From Pegea sp. RAD2-039 (taxonomy: Eukaryota; Chordata; Thaliacea; Salpida; Salpidae), in assembly GCA_034620365.1 (NCBI GenBank), contig JAQGEQ010000299.1:1612001-1676000 (forward strand): a stretch of 64,000 bases of DNA. The letters are read 5' to 3'. Position 1 is the stretch's first letter. Every line of letters starts with the position of its first letter. The notes beneath the pieces were generated by a model. It was not told the DNA's origin. It saw nothing but the letters and a program-made list of their open reading frames with translations, and made no database searches. Positions 13,143 to 26,708 of the stretch are shown piece after piece. The position numbers were made by a program, and so were the translations under genes.

Positions 13143-15549
13143 CTATCACAAATAAAATTTATCACGATTCCAATATTTTGGTAACTCAGTTTACAGAAGC
13201 TTTTTTTCACTTTTAGTCAAGAAAAGTACAATTATTATAAGTATGATGCTATTGGCTGACTTAAAACAACAATCTCCATGCTTTACTTGGAGTTTGAGCA
13301 AGTAATACTTACACCAAATCACACTTCTTTTTATTCTGTAAAAAATCAGAATTTATTGAATCAAAGTTATTTTTTAATTTCAGTTTTTTGTAAAGACTGA
13401 TAAAAAAATTACAGAAATCAATTTATTAATTCATAAATTTAATAAAACAAAGATTTTTTTTATCTTTTAAGTAATAAACAAATTGTAAAATTGTTGTTGA
13501 TTCAAATCTGAGAATTATATTTAATATTATTTGAATTTTCCACTGAATAAATATTTGTTCACAACATTTTGTAGAGTTTAAAATATTGCACCAATATATT
13601 TGATGAAAACAAAATTACGAGTAGTTAAAAGTTAATAAGAAAATTTATTCAAGTAAAACCCTAAACAATTATTAATCATAAAAAGCAATTAATCAAATAT
13701 TTAAAATTGATAACTAAACTCTGGGTAAAATACTTTATAAATTAATGTTTAATTACATATTTTTATCTTAACCATGTATAAATTAACTTCGTCATATTAT
13801 CAATAATTCAATAATTGTTTCAAATAATTGTTTACAAAATTAACTTGACATCTTAAATCCACAAAAATCAACATTGAAATTTTTGATTAATTTCATGATC
13901 ACAAATATTTGAACACATTTTACTTTTTTTATCATTTTTATGACTCGTCAAATGTTATTTACAGAAAGCAACAAATTACAATTTGAAAATTTGATGTAGA
14001 AACACTTTACCGATAATTGTGTTAGCAATAAAAAAAAATCAGTTAAAGTAAGTAAAGATACTAGAAAAAACATTAATATATTTAAATATATTTATATAAT
14101 TGATTTTCTAAAATTCTAAAAATGTAAACTCCTTTTTTCAATTCAACTTTTAGAAAGCTTTTATCACTCTTGATATTTTTGAAAGAACAGATTAATTTCA
14201 AAAGTACAAATGATGTTTATGGTTCAGATGTTCTGAATACTGAGAGGTTTTATCGTTTTTTAATTTGTTTTATATTTGGTTTTGCAAAGATTGTTATTGA
14301 CGAGCCCAAAACAGTATTTATATAAAAGATGAAGTGAGTATAATAAATAATATTAAAGATTTATAAAGTTATATTTTATGTTTATCCATTAATCTTCTGG
14401 AAACTATAATTGAATATAAAATTTTATTATTTTTGTTGAATTATGTCAAACTTGAAACCAGATTACAGTTTTTACAAACATATTTTTAAAGATTAATTTT
14501 ATCTAGAAAGTAATTTCAAACTTAGGTTAAAAATTCTGAGATTTATTTTCAAACTTAATTAAGCACTTACTTAAATATTTCAAGAAACGAAATTCAAGAA
14601 TTTGTTTTACAAAAGTTCTTTATTTAAAAATAATAATTGCCTCTAAAAATTTTAATTTTTTTAATTTTCTTCAGTTACAGTCAAACTGAGATCAAATCTC
14701 AGACAATTATCTTTCACTACTTTTCTAAATAAAGTAAAAATAAAAAAGTTAAAATTCATACATGAAACCATGGATTATCATTTTACGGCAGAATAAAGCA
14801 GATCTTTGTTGAAAGATGTTGTTATGTCTGAAGTTTATATGTACAAACTCAAAAAACGAATTTTTTAGGATTGCTTTAATCCCATTGATTAAAATAATCT
14901 TAAAATTAAGTAAAAGTATTCTACAAGAGACCAATATTCTTTTGAAAACCAATTTGGTTGACTTTTTACTGTTTTCTTTATATATTTCAAATGGTTTAAT
15001 TACCAATACATTCTCATCTATTTTCATTTAAATCGAACTTTTTGTTTTGTTAATTTTTGTAAACTAACTCAATCTAAAAAGATGTTAAAGTGAATGAAGG
15101 TATCAGAAAAACTAGAAAAAAATTCAAAGAAAAAGAGGGTTTAGTAGTTTTACCTCAGCAGCAAATCAGTAAGTAAAAAATGTTAGCCAAAAATATCCTT
15201 TTTAAGAATCCAAGCTTCATCAAGAAAGAACTAGAACTACTCTTGGAAATCAACTTTTAGGGAATCAGTGATTTTTTATGGCTTAGAGGTTTGAAATATT
15301 ACAAAAGAGTTTTCATTCTTCTTAATTTTTCTTTAAATTTGATTTTACAAGATTTTTTGAACAAATCAAAGAAGAAAAATATAAATTAAGTTAATATTTA
15401 AGAGAGATTTTGTCAGTTTCAGATTCATTTTTAGAAATGTAGAAATGTAGTTCAAGAAACTAACTGGATACTAGCAAGATACTTTTTAATGAGAAATCAT
15501 CAGGTAATAAAATTCGATAGAAAAAAATTAAAAGAAGTTCAACTTCAGA
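13143..15549. other. intergenic before the GST duplication
   Basis: A+T-rich spacer. It contains one segment (about 14585-14745) that reappears beyond the GST pair and is listed separately. The short overlapping open frames near 14750-15030 on both strands have no recognisable content. Confidence 0.4.
14585..14745 (+). repeat. diverged direct repeat flanking the GST cluster (left copy)
   Basis: This segment resembles 21140-21285. Both contain TTTACAAAAGTTCTTTATTT, then a CAGTCAAACTGA element and AGACAATCAT/AGACAATTAT followed by ACTACTTTTCTAAATA. The two copies bracket the GST pair in the same orientation. They are clearly more diverged than the GST units, so they may mark an older duplication or a dispersed repeat. 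Confidence 0.5.
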
Positions 15550-17320
15550 ATCCTGAAAATGATCAATTTCAAACTTTTAAGTTTCAAATGATTTTTTTAA
15601 ATCGATACTTTTTAGAGAAAATTGAAAACTAACAAATAATCTGTGTCATCTAGAATACAATTATAAAATGAAAACAAACATTACTCACGAAAGAATTACT
15701 AAACTATTTTCTACTTTAACATTAAAAACAAGAAATTTTTTTATACAATGATATATTTCTTTACTTAGCTACATCATTCACACAAAATTTGAAGAAGTAG
15801 TTTTAATTTCGAGTTGAAATCAAATGTCAATCAGATAACTATCAGCATCTTCAATTATCTTATGTTGGATGCTTTGCAAGATACTGCTTCACTCCTTCAG
15901 TAGCTTGTAAGCGTTTTTTCAAGTCATTCAAACAAGGGTAGTCCTCCAAAGACAATCTTGAATCATATCGAGCTTCGATAATGATAAAAAGATTCATAAG
16001 AGTCAAATCAGCATATGATGCTTTCTGTGAACAAATATACAAGTTTTAAAGTATATACAAGCAAGAAAAGAAATTGTTGTGACTTTTATTTTCAAATTAG
16101 AAAATAACTTGAAACATCACAACAATGATATTTGGTAAATTGAGGAATTAATAATTAACTAAAATCCAAGAAGTAAATCAAAGTATGTCATCATATCATC
16201 TCACATTTCCAATAAGAAACTTTGCTCCTCTTTCTTTCAGCTTCTTTTCCATCTTTGTCAAAGTTGGAATGATATGATCTTTAAAAGCAATCTTAGTTCC
16301 TTCTTCCTGTAAAAAGATTTGTTGTTGTTTCAACTTATTGAAATAATTAGAAAAATATTCTGACTTTTTTTTCTTCATCTTGTTCCATATATGGAATTTT
16401 ACCAAAGACATCCATCAATGTTCCAGCTGCCATTTCGATATATGCTTGCTGCAATTCATCCTCACCATTTAATCTATACAGACTCGCTAAGTATCGAACA
16501 ATCGCCCCATTTTCACATAGTGGGGTTCCATCAATGTAAAGTACAGGGACTTTACCGAAAGGAGTCTCTGAAAATCTTTTAAGTTGATGATTGTGGAGAT
16601 AAAAATAAAAAGCTGTTAAGCACCAGGCTTAATTGTCGCCCATTCTTCAAATGAAAACCGGTGGTCCTCAAAATCGACTCCTGCAAATGCCAAGATAAGT
16701 CTGGCAACTTCTGCTCTGCCATTGATATCAAAGTAGCTTAACTTGAGTTTGGTCATACTTCAGTGATTTTAAGACTTTTGAAACAATGATGAAGCTGAAT
16801 TAGATGTTAAACAATTTTAATGTCTTTGTAATAGCAACTGAAATAAATCTACATTTAATTTTGACTTTATTATCGAAGTATTCTAACTTTCTAATGATCT
16901 AAAATGAAAAAAAATCAGCAGAAAGTATTTTGCTTTGTAATTAAGTAAACTAAAATCAAAAGTTCTCATTTCGTCAATTTTTTGTCGTAACATTTACACT
17001 AAGCTTAACTCAAATATTTGAAACATTTCTAAATGCAGCTTTCTCATTCTACCTGTTCATGTTTTTGTAAAGAACAAATCTAAGTTGTGTTTAGCTAGTA
17101 ATAACACTGAAATAATCCCAATACTGTTTCCTTTAAATTCAAATATCAAAACAAACAGTTTTCACAAACACAGATCTTTACTGCCTCTGCTGGACACAAT
17201 GATTGCAGAAAGTATTTTATAAGCAGCAACTAAAGGTAAACTGCAAAAAGGGTTACGATTTCTAGCATAGTTTTTGAAAGTACATTTTAAAATAGTTAGA
17301 ATGGTTTAATGTCATATGTT
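15550..17320 (+). repeat. GST tandem duplication, unit A
   Basis: About 1.77 kb that is nearly identical to 18500-20280 (offset 2959). It covers the whole GST gene, about 300 bases of 3' flank and about 560 bases of 5' flank, so both genes keep the same promoter region. Similarity starts near TCAATTTCAAACTTTTAAG and ends near TTTAATGTCATA. About 1.2 kb of unrelated sequence separates the units. Confidence 0.85.
15860..16756 (-). CDS. sigma-class glutathione S-transferase, copy A
   Basis: Four exons on the minus strand, 16756-16624, 16567-16365, 16306-16205 and 16024-15860, give 200 aa, the usual cytosolic GST length. The N-terminal thioredoxin-like domain has the sigma-class catalytic tyrosine Y8 in KLSYFDINGRAE. 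The glutathione-site segments PFGKVPVLY and ENGAIVRYLA follow. The all-helical C-terminal domain contains KFLIGN and KASYADL, and ends in YLAKHPT. Sigma GSTs conjugate glutathione to lipid peroxidation products or isomerise prostaglandin H2. It is cytosolic and normally dimeric. The third exon follows a short intron (16307-16364) whose donor lies inside a poly-A/lysine run. Copy A differs from copy B mainly in one patch after VRYLASL: here it reads YRLNGEDELQQAYI. The start ATG opens a standard family N-terminus (MTKLKLSYF). Confidence 0.92.
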
Positions 17321-18499
17321 AAAAAACCGTAGCAGCTTCACAATACACTCATCTTCAATGGTTTGATGATTTTGAATAAAGATATTCTTTTAACTCATAT
17401 TTATAGATAGTTGATTGAAAGTAATCTCTTCTCATAAGCTTTTATTTTTATATTCAGTTTGATTATCAATCGAATAAATTTTAAAATATTTCATTTGTTT
17501 ATGAGAATGATTAAAATATATTTTTTAGAATGATTTTTTGAGAGGTACAAACCAACTTTTGTACAAGCTAAAATACTTTTAATGTTTAGAATTTTAGCTT
17601 TACATGTTGATAAGCAGAAAAATTATTTATAAATGTCTTACAATAGACTTTCAAATCCTCAGAGCAATTTCCTAATCGTTTTCAAACAATTATCTTTCTA
17701 TATAAACAAATTTAAATAGACTGTAAATAATTTAAAACGATTTTTGAAATAAATATATCTTTCAAAAACCAAATTCTGTAAACAGAAGAAAATAAACTTA
17801 TTTTCATGACATTTAACAATCTTTGTTTAGAAGATTTAATGTAGAAAATTTTGTGTAGAAACATTAACTTTTCAACTAAGATATAATTTGTCAAAAATTT
17901 TTTTGGTTTTATATATTGTTATCTAGAATATTTGTACTTCAGGTTGTTAAAGCTAAACATTTTACTGACTTTCAAAATATTTTAACAGTCTTTGTATTTT
18001 ATGACATAATACAATAAGTTGTAGTGAGTGTTTGAAAAAATGTTTCATTTGTTTTCAGTTGTTCTTTTTTCAATCTAAAACTATTTAAAATGCTGATAAA
18101 TCAAAGAATTTAAGATTGTCTTTCAGATAACAAATTAAAAAACATTGAAAGCTTCTTTAATATACAAGCTACTACATAATTATCAGCTAACTGCAAATGA
18201 ATTTCATGGCTTACGTTATTTTTACGAATCTTAACAAAATATCTTTTGCAAGAATATTTTAAAGCAAAAGCGGTTTTGATGAGGAAAGTAAGTGATAATA
18301 ACATCTATAAAAACTAAATACGAACAATCAGTTACTTACTTTAATACTATTTATTTGTTTAAATGGACAAAGAAAAATATAATATTATAGTTCAATACAA
18401 CTTAGTCGTATTATTTTCAGTTAGTGGACATTCAAATTATTAGATCAGAAGATGCAGTGGGTAATAATAGATATGTAAAAATAGAAATGCTTTATTTGA

Positions 18500-20280
18500 T
18501 AATCTTAAAAATTATCAATTTCAAACTTTTAAGTTTAAGTTTCAAATAATTTTTTTAAATCGATATTTTTTAGAGAAAATTGAAAACTAACAAATAATCT
18601 GTGTCATCTAGAATACAATTATAAATTGAAAACAAACATTACTCACGAAAGAATTACTAAATTATTTTCTACATTTAACATTAAAAACAAGAAATTTTTT
18701 TATACAATGATATATTTCTTTACTTAACTACATCATTCACACAAAATTTGAAGAAGTAGTTTTAATTTCGAGTTGAAATCAAATGTCAATCAGATAACTA
18801 TCAGCATCTTCAATTATCTTATGTTGGATGCTTTGCAAGATACTGCTTCACTCCTTCAGTAGCTTGTAAGCGTTTTTTCAAGTCATTCAAACAAGGGTAG
18901 TCCTCCAAAGACAGTCTTGAATCATATCGAGCTTCGATAATGATAAAAAGATTCATAAGAGTCAAATCAGCATATGATGCTTTCTGTGAACAAATATACA
19001 AGTTTTAAAGTATATACAAGCAAGAAAAGAAATTGTTGTGACTTTTATTTTCAAATTAGAAAATTACTTGAAACATCACAACAATGATATTTGGTAAATT
19101 GAGGAATTAATAATTAACTAAAATCCAAGAAGTAAATCAAAATATGTCATCATATCATCTCACATTTCCAATAAGAAACTTTGCTCCTCTTTCTTTCAGC
19201 TTCTTTTCCATCTTTGTCAAAGTTGGAATGATATGATCTTTAAAAGCAATCTTAGTTCCTTCTTCCTGTAAAAAGATTTGTTGTTGTTTCAACTTATTGA
19301 AATAATTAGAAAAATATTCTGACTTTTTTTTCTTCATCTTGTTCCATATATGGAATTTTACCAAAGACATCCATCAATGTTCCAGCTGCCATTTCGACGA
19401 AAGCTTGTTGCAAAAGACTCTCACCATTTAGACCATGAAGACTCGCTAAGTATCGAACAATCGCCCCATTTTCACATAGTGGGGTTCCATCAATGTAAAG
19501 TACAGGGACTTTACCGAAAGGAGTCTCTGAAAATCTTTTAAGTTGATGATTGTGGAGATAAAAATAAAAAGCTGTTAAGCACCAGGCTTAATTGTCGCCC
19601 ATTCTTCAAATGAAAACCGGTGGTCCTCAAAATCGACTCCTGCAAATGCCAAGATAAGTCTGGCAACTTCTGCTCTGCCATTGATATCAAAGTAGCTTAA
19701 CTTGAGTTTGGTCATACTTCAGTGATTTTAAGACTTTTGAAACTATGATGAAGCTGAGTTAGATGTTAAACAATTTTAATGTCTTTGTAAAAGCAACTGA
19801 AATAAATCTACATTTAATTTTGACTTTATTATCGAAGTATTCTAACTTTCTAATGATCTAAAATGAAAAAAAATCAGCAGAAAGTATTTTGCTTTGTAAT
19901 TAAGTAAACTAAAATCAAAAGTTCTCATTTCGTCAATTTTTTGTCGTAACATTTACACTAAGCTTAATTCAAATATTTGAAACATTTCTAAATGCAGCTT
20001 TCTCATTCTACCTGTTCATGTTTTTGTAAAGAACAAATCTAAGTTGTGTTTAGCTAGTAATAACACTGAAATAATCCCAATACTGTTTCCTTTAAATTCA
20101 AATATCAAAACAAACAGTTTTCACAAACACAGATCTTTACTGCCTCTGCTGGACACAATGATTGCAGAAAGTATTTTGTGAGCAGCAACTAAAGGTAAAC
20201 TGCAAAAAGGATTACGATTTCTAGCATAGTTTTTGAAAGTACATTTTAAAATAGTTAGAATGATTTAATGTCATAAGTTA
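18500..20280 (+). repeat. GST tandem duplication, unit B
   Basis: Second unit of the GST duplication, in the same orientation as 15550-17320. Flanks and introns differ by roughly 1% by eye. Beyond about 20280 (after GTCATAAGTTA) the two units diverge abruptly. Confidence 0.85.
18819..19715 (-). CDS. sigma-class glutathione S-transferase, copy B
   Basis: Same four-exon structure as copy A: 19715-19583, 19526-19324, 19265-19164 and 18983-18819, 200 aa. Catalytic Y8, the glutathione-site residues and the C-terminal domain are unchanged. The difference is concentrated in residues about 75-90, where copy B reads HGLNGESLLQQAFV against YRLNGEDELQQAYI in copy A. About 15 base changes fall within about 50 bases, while introns and both flanks are almost identical. 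That region follows the glutathione site and starts helix 4 (family knowledge), so it could alter the dimer face or substrate pocket. The gene has no break and its promoter region is duplicated with it, so it is probably expressed. Confidence 0.92.
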
Positions 20281-22974
20281 CATCTACACTATAATCTTTT
20301 TCATGGACGTAACATTTGCTCTTAATGTTTTGCTGTTAGAAAAACATTTGTAATAATTTTCAGTTTTAAATCAAAGTTTTAATTCGAGGATTAGGATTTT
20401 TATGATAAATTGATCACTTATAATGTTGATGACCTGTTTCTTCCTGATTAAGTAGACTGACTTTTATTCAGTAATTTTAGTTTAAGTTCAAGTAAATATA
20501 TTTTAAAGCAATTAAATATTTGTTGAAACATTATCAAAATATTTCAGTTAGATTTGAACAGCTGATGCAATTTTGAACTTATTAAAGTTCATGTTGAAAA
20601 ATTCAATAAAATTCAAATTAATATCATCAAATATTTGATTTTATGATGGAAGCAATTTCGGATTTGATTGTAAATAAATTCAACATCTTTTTCCAAAGTA
20701 GCATTTATTTTCGAAATATTTTGTTTTCTCAAATTTTTTTTCAATAATATGCTCAAAACAAGAAGGTGAACCACAAATTTTCATAATAAAACTTTTGCGG
20801 TTCTATTTCATGTTCAGTTTTGCGAATGACTGTATGTCAAAATATTGAAATTTATTATTATAATCAAGTATAAAAGAACAAAAGTTGAGATTTAAAGAAT
20901 TGAGAATACTTTTATCTCGATGATTAAAGTAAGCTTTAAATTGAACTCAAGTTTTTGAGTTAGACTTTTCAAACTTACATCTAAAAAATTTCTACTTTTA
21001 TTATTAACTAAGATTTCTTTGTAAGAAGAAATAACTTCTTTTGTATTTCAAAATATTAACATAAGAAACCAAAAATCATTTTGAACTGAAACCATGGTAA
21101 AAATATCCAAGGGCTAAAACAAATATCTTATTATGTTATGAGCTTATTTTACAAAAGTTCTTTATTTAAAAATCATATTTACTTTTAACGATATCAAATT
21201 ACTCAAGTTTTTTTAGTTTCAGTCAAACTGAACAAACTTCAGACAATCATTTTGCTTTTACTACTTTTCTAAATAGTCTAAAAATTGAAATTTAAAAATT
21301 CTTAGATATAAACATCAGTTGTTTTATGTATTGTTGTATCAATATGTTAACATTTTATCAATGTGAAGCATTGTCTACAAAAATGTGGATATAAGAATTT
21401 GATCTTATTCAAAAGTAGAACAAGCGATATTAAATATTCTTGTTTTAAATTCAGTATTCGCAACTTAAAAGCATTTTTTATTCAGCAAACAAACTTTCAA
21501 TTCTTTTGCTTAGAACTAAACCATCATCTGAAAGCAAATTTTTTATAATAATTTACCCAACTTCTAGAAAAACCATGATATCGACATCATGATGTAATTC
21601 TAAAACTAGCATCTGATTTCCACGCAGTTAGCTTCAAAAATATTTCAAACTTACGTAATTTAGTTGTTAAATTAAATGCTGCGTTTAGTTGAAGTTTATC
21701 TTCTAAAGTCATCACTTCTTTAAACAGATCAAAATTGATAATTATTATGTTCTATGAATTTAGGATTAATCAAAATTGAAACGAATTATTTAGATCCAAA
21801 TATTAAAATTAAAAGCAAACATAAAATTCATTTTTTATCTAAATATTTCATCAAAGTTTTGTAATTTTTAAAGTTTTTTTAATGAAATGGTTCAAATTTA
21901 TGAGTTTTTTGAAGTTTTATACATACTGCTTTCATGTTAGTACTAACAAAATTACTTTGTGTTTCAATTTGTTAAGTGTAAGTTGTGAATGTTTTAAAGA
22001 AGAGATCTCTATTATATAACCTATATACTTGAAATTAAGTGAAGAAATAAGCTGAAACTTATTAGTCAGGAGCAAAAAAAGTCATTAATAATCTTGTGAT
22101 TTCAATTTTCAATGTCATAAAATTACAAATTAATTTTAAAAAACTAATTTTAGAATTCAGCAAAATGTTGAGAAATTTAAGTTTCAAATAGTTTGCTAAT
22201 TGCTTATACTGAAGAGAAAGTAGATTGTTTCTGACAGACATGTTGCTTCGTTAACTTTTATTAGGAAATTGCTAAGTATTTGAAAGAATAAAAATAAAAT
22301 TTTAATGAAAGAAATTGTACAAACTTTTCTTTAGTATTTATTAGTATTTATTGCAAATATTTTATTTCATTTTAATTTTGTTTAGAACAAAACTGATCAA
22401 CAAATTGTCATGATCAACCTATTGTTGAAAATAAAAATGTTTGCGTTTACCTTCGACAAATGATGGTCGCGTCAAAAACGTGGTTGACGTTTTATTATCA
22501 TCAGATAATGCACTAGCATCATAAGATCATTAACTTTAAGTGAACTATAGGACATTAAGAGTAATGAGATTAAGAAAATTTGTTCAAATAGTTTCTGTCT
22601 ATAATTAGATAGAACTTAGATTTCTCTAGAATATTTATGCTCACAGATTTTTAAGATATTTTTTAAAACTCTAGTTTTATATTCAGGTAATATTTCAAAA
22701 TATATAAAGAAATTCATCTATAAAATTTGTGTTTTAGATTTATTAAATATTTTTTATTTTACTTTTTATTAAAAAAAAAATCAAAAAAAAGTTAATTCAT
22801 ATAGAGCTTTAAATTATCCATTTTCTTTATTAAGTTTTGATAAATTTTCGTTCAAAAGATAATAATAAAACTGAAGTTTTTTTGGTATTAAATTCATTCA
22901 AAAAGTGAGCTAAGAATAAAAACAAGAAAGTTTTTTTAGTTTTTTTAAAGTAAACCTTTGTAATTGTTCAAGAA
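20281..22974. other. intergenic between GST copy B and the GPCR
   Basis: A+T-rich spacer. It contains the right copy (21140-21285) of the diverged repeat flanking the GST cluster. The open frame near 21363-21548 has no recognisable content. Confidence 0.4.
21140..21285 (+). repeat. diverged direct repeat flanking the GST cluster (right copy)
   Basis: Partner of 14585-14745, in the same orientation with the same order of motifs, but with a different spacer in the middle. Confidence 0.5.
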
Positions 22975-25942
22975 ATGATCGCTAATTTAACTGATCATCA
23001 CAAAGAAGGAGAGCAGCTCACAGGATTACCTTTAGAGCTTATGATAGCTTTCCTGGTTACATCGCTCTTTGGAATTGCTAGTAAGAGTGAAAAGTTGTTG
23101 AATTTGAAAAATTATAATATTTTCAATAAAAAAAAAATTACTGCTAAATTTAACATTATTACAAAAACTCATCACTTCTACAAAAGTTTTGCGATTTTGA
23201 AGATTAATAATCTTTTAGTTTTATAATTTCCAGATAAACAAATATTTCGTAAAAAAATTTTCATCTACTTTATTCTTTAAGATTTTAGATAACAGACAAA
23301 AATTATAATAAACGAAGTTAGTAATTATCGATTAATCATATCTTTACTAATTAGTTATTAAAATTGTTAATTTATGACTAACTGAACGTTAAACATCAGA
23401 CATGATGATCAACAAATGACATACCTTGATAAAAAATCCGCAAAATTTATATATGTCTTCGAAAATAAAACTTGAAATGAAATAAAATTTTATATAAAAG
23501 TTTTAAATTGATGTAATAATCTAAATTTTAATTCCTGCAAATTTAACATTTATTTTACGGTTTTATTATTCAATTTTTCTTCTAAGATTAGTTCAAAAAA
23601 AGATTTTTATTGATCTCTCCAGCGTTGTTAGTACAAATTATGTCTCGAAGTTTTAGATCTGATAAATTTCTGTGATATCTTTATAGATCAAATTAATCAA
23701 TCCACAGAAACAACCAAATATTTGATAAGATCGAAGACAAAACTTTCATTAAAAATAATTTGAGACAAATTGAAATCTTAAAACTAAATTAATCAACCTA
23801 ATTAGGCTGTTATCGTATTTTTAACCTTAAAACACTTTTAAGACTTCTTGTAAAATCACGTGACAAATGTGGCTCCATAAATTATGTATGAATTAAGATT
23901 TAAGTTATAGATGATTTAATTTCTAAATTAAATTATTTTTATTCTAATAAAAGGTTATCTGGGAAAACATTTAATTCTGTTCTAACATTATCATTTTACA
24001 CTCTTGTTATCGTCTACTTTTGATTAAAATTTTTCACCAAATTAAAAATGTTTTTTTTATAGTGAACCTCTTCTCAATTATTTTATTGGTAGTTAACATG
24101 AGAAAAAACATAATGATCTTACCAAAAACTTACGCAATTTATGTTATCTCTCTGGCTGTGGGAGACATTGGATTATTATTTGTAGTAGGGATAGTTAAGT
24201 AAGAAATATTTATTTATTGAATACTATTGAAACATAATTTTTATTAAAAATTTTCTAATTTTAAGATGATTAACTGAGTTAATTAAAATCTGTTACTTTG
24301 AGTTTGAAAAGTTATAAGCTTTAAAACACGATTGAATTTTGCGACTTCATGCAACATAAAACGTCGTTATTTTTAATACAGGTACACGTTGATAAGTGCG
24401 TTCTACGACCCATTTCTACATCATTATTTCTATGAAAAGTACATGTGTAGACTGCTTCGACTTTTTATGCACGGATTCCATAACTCTACAAGTTGGATTT
24501 TAGTGTGTATGACGTTTGAACGATTCATGGCTTTGTGCTTCCCCCTCAAATACCAGTCTTTTCATAATAATACATTATTTGTGGAAAGAGTAAATTACCT
24601 TCATATTTTAAAAATACTGAATTTAAATAATATTCTTACAGCACTTTAAAAACGAAATATTGTGATGATGTAACCATCTTGTTTCCTTTCTAAGCTTTGA
24701 CATAAAACGTTATGAGCAGTTACAAATAGTGTTGAATATTTAATCTATTTTTACTAAAATTAGAACATTATTTTTTCTACTTCTTTGATTAGAGTATTTA
24801 TTTCATTATAATAGTATTCAACATATTTTTATATAATCTTTCATCTACTACAAGCTACCAAAGCTATTAATCTTTTTCATTCAATTTTTTATAGCTGGTT
24901 AAAGTTGTATTCTTCTTATCCTTCTTAATGGCTGCCCCGTTTATGGCTGCTGGTCCAGTGTACAAAGATGAACACAACACAAGGTCTTATACAATATTTA
25001 ACTTGCCTAAGATTTTACAAATTTATACAATGTGATATTTAACTGAGTTGATATTCTAATGACTAAGCCAGTCTAATTTTACTTCATTATTCAAGATAAT
25101 TTTGCAAACAATAATGAGTAAAACTTAATGAATTTCAGCGTCATCGTTTGTTGCTCATTGACTTCAGTTTTGACCTCTCACCATGCATTTATTATCAATG
25201 CAGTTTTTCACATCGTGATTTCTATAACTTTGCCATATGGTTTGCTGGTTTTTTTCACAGTTTCTATTTTGATAGCTTTAAATGTAAAACGAAATCAAGC
25301 TTCAAAAATGATATCAAGGAAATCAAAACGTATCTCAGTAAGTTTGTTTACTTTATATTTCTATAAGAGCTTTTCCTCAATTGAAGTTTAAAAATCACTT
25401 TTAATTAAACCTTTCGCGCAACAGTCAAATCTGAAATATTTTTTAAAATATCGATATGAATATAGATAGACGTTTAAAAAAGGGCTGATTAAATTGTAAT
25501 CCAAATGATTAAACTCAAACACAATTAAGCCGTAAAGTTGATTTGCAATCGAAACTTAATTCATTTAACGTTGCAGGCGACCAACAATTTTCTTTTGAAA
25601 AAAAACTATTAGTTTTAGATAAACGCATCATGTTGTCATGTGGGTTTTTTCGATATTAAATTTGTTTCTTATTCATTTTAGATCATGATGTTACTTGTTT
25701 GTTTATCTTATATCCTTCTATGGGCTCCTCAATTAAGCTCATTAGTGGATCACTCTGATGCACATTCTAACAGATGTGAAGCACACGCTAGTGCGGAACC
25801 CTGGCAAGTACTCTGTGCTCTGAGTAACTCTGTTTGGAACTTCTTTTTGTACTGTTTAACAATGAAGAAATTTAGAATAGCTGTCTTGAGTGTATTTACA
25901 AATAGAGTTAGAGTCAACGACGTTTCATCAACAGTATCATAA
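22975..25942 (+). CDS. rhodopsin-family (class A) GPCR, orphan peptide-receptor type
   Basis: Six exons, 22975-23080, 24063-24198, 24382-24589, 24895-24983, 25139-25337 and 25682-25942, give 332 aa. The N-terminus has an N-glycosylation site (NLT) and no signal peptide. TM1 spans the exon 1/2 junction. TM2 has the class A Asp in SLAVGD. C103 opens TM3. The DRY motif is E127-R128-F129, followed by MALCFPLKY. TM4 is FFLSFLMAAPFMAAG. TM6 carries YILLWAP in place of CWxP, and TM7 carries SVWNFFLYC in place of NPxxY. These variants, with FPL.Y after TM3, resemble invertebrate FMRFamide/myosuppressin-like peptide receptors. I infer a neuropeptide ligand but cannot name it. The third intracellular loop is short and basic. 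The C-tail has Ser/Thr and ends NDVSSTVS. All introns are GT-AG. Confidence 0.82.
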
Positions 25943-26708
25943 AATGACATTTTGAGCAAACTTCCAGCTTTAGTCTTAAAGATTTTAGCTTAGTGATAAA
26001 ACTTTCTGAACTTTTATCAATTTTTATCATGCTGCCTTACTCAGAAATATCTACAGAATCCTCCAAATCCGAAATCACACACATCACACCTATTACAGTT
26101 TTATTTTTGTAAATTAACATTTAGAGATGAAGTTTTTCTTTGAATAACTTTCAAACTTACCAAAAAGTTTATCTTTCTATTTTTAATCGTAATTAAATTA
26201 GTGATAACAACTTCTTAATAAATATTATTCAAGATTGTCATCCGACTTTCTGTGTATTTATTCTTTTGTATTGTTTATAAGCTGATAAGTATTTTAAAGA
26301 AATTAATAATTTAATCAGGGAAGTTATTTCAATAACTGCATAAGCTGTATTTGGCAGATCAAAAAATACAACTTTGATTCCTGGCAGGAAAAGGTAAAAA
26401 TCAAGTGGGCTTAATTAGCGACATTTTCAAGAAAATCATCCTACACTAATTTCAAAGAAATATCCTTTTTTCAACTCAATTTGTAAATAATCAATAATTT
26501 CCAGTGCAATCTGTCAACGTTTGATAAAATTGTTGTGCAATTTGTGATCATTGAAACACTTGAAAAGATGTGACCACAAAATAACTTTAAAAAATCGATT
26601 GATTTAGGGAAACAACTGTAAAAATGTGAAAATAAATTGAAAATGTGGGCGGAGATATTACAGAATATCGATAAGAATTATGAATTGCCTAAATATCTAA
26701 TTGAACGT
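25943..26708. other. intergenic between convergent GPCR and TDP1 genes
   Basis: Short spacer between two genes that end facing each other. It must hold both 3' ends. No further gene is seen. Confidence 0.45.

Noticed and set aside
14749-15031. Overlapping open frames on both strands between the LRR and GST genes
   Set aside because: Composition is A+T-driven (Ile, Lys, Asn, Phe, Leu), with no domain, no splice context and no conservation in the related right-hand segment.
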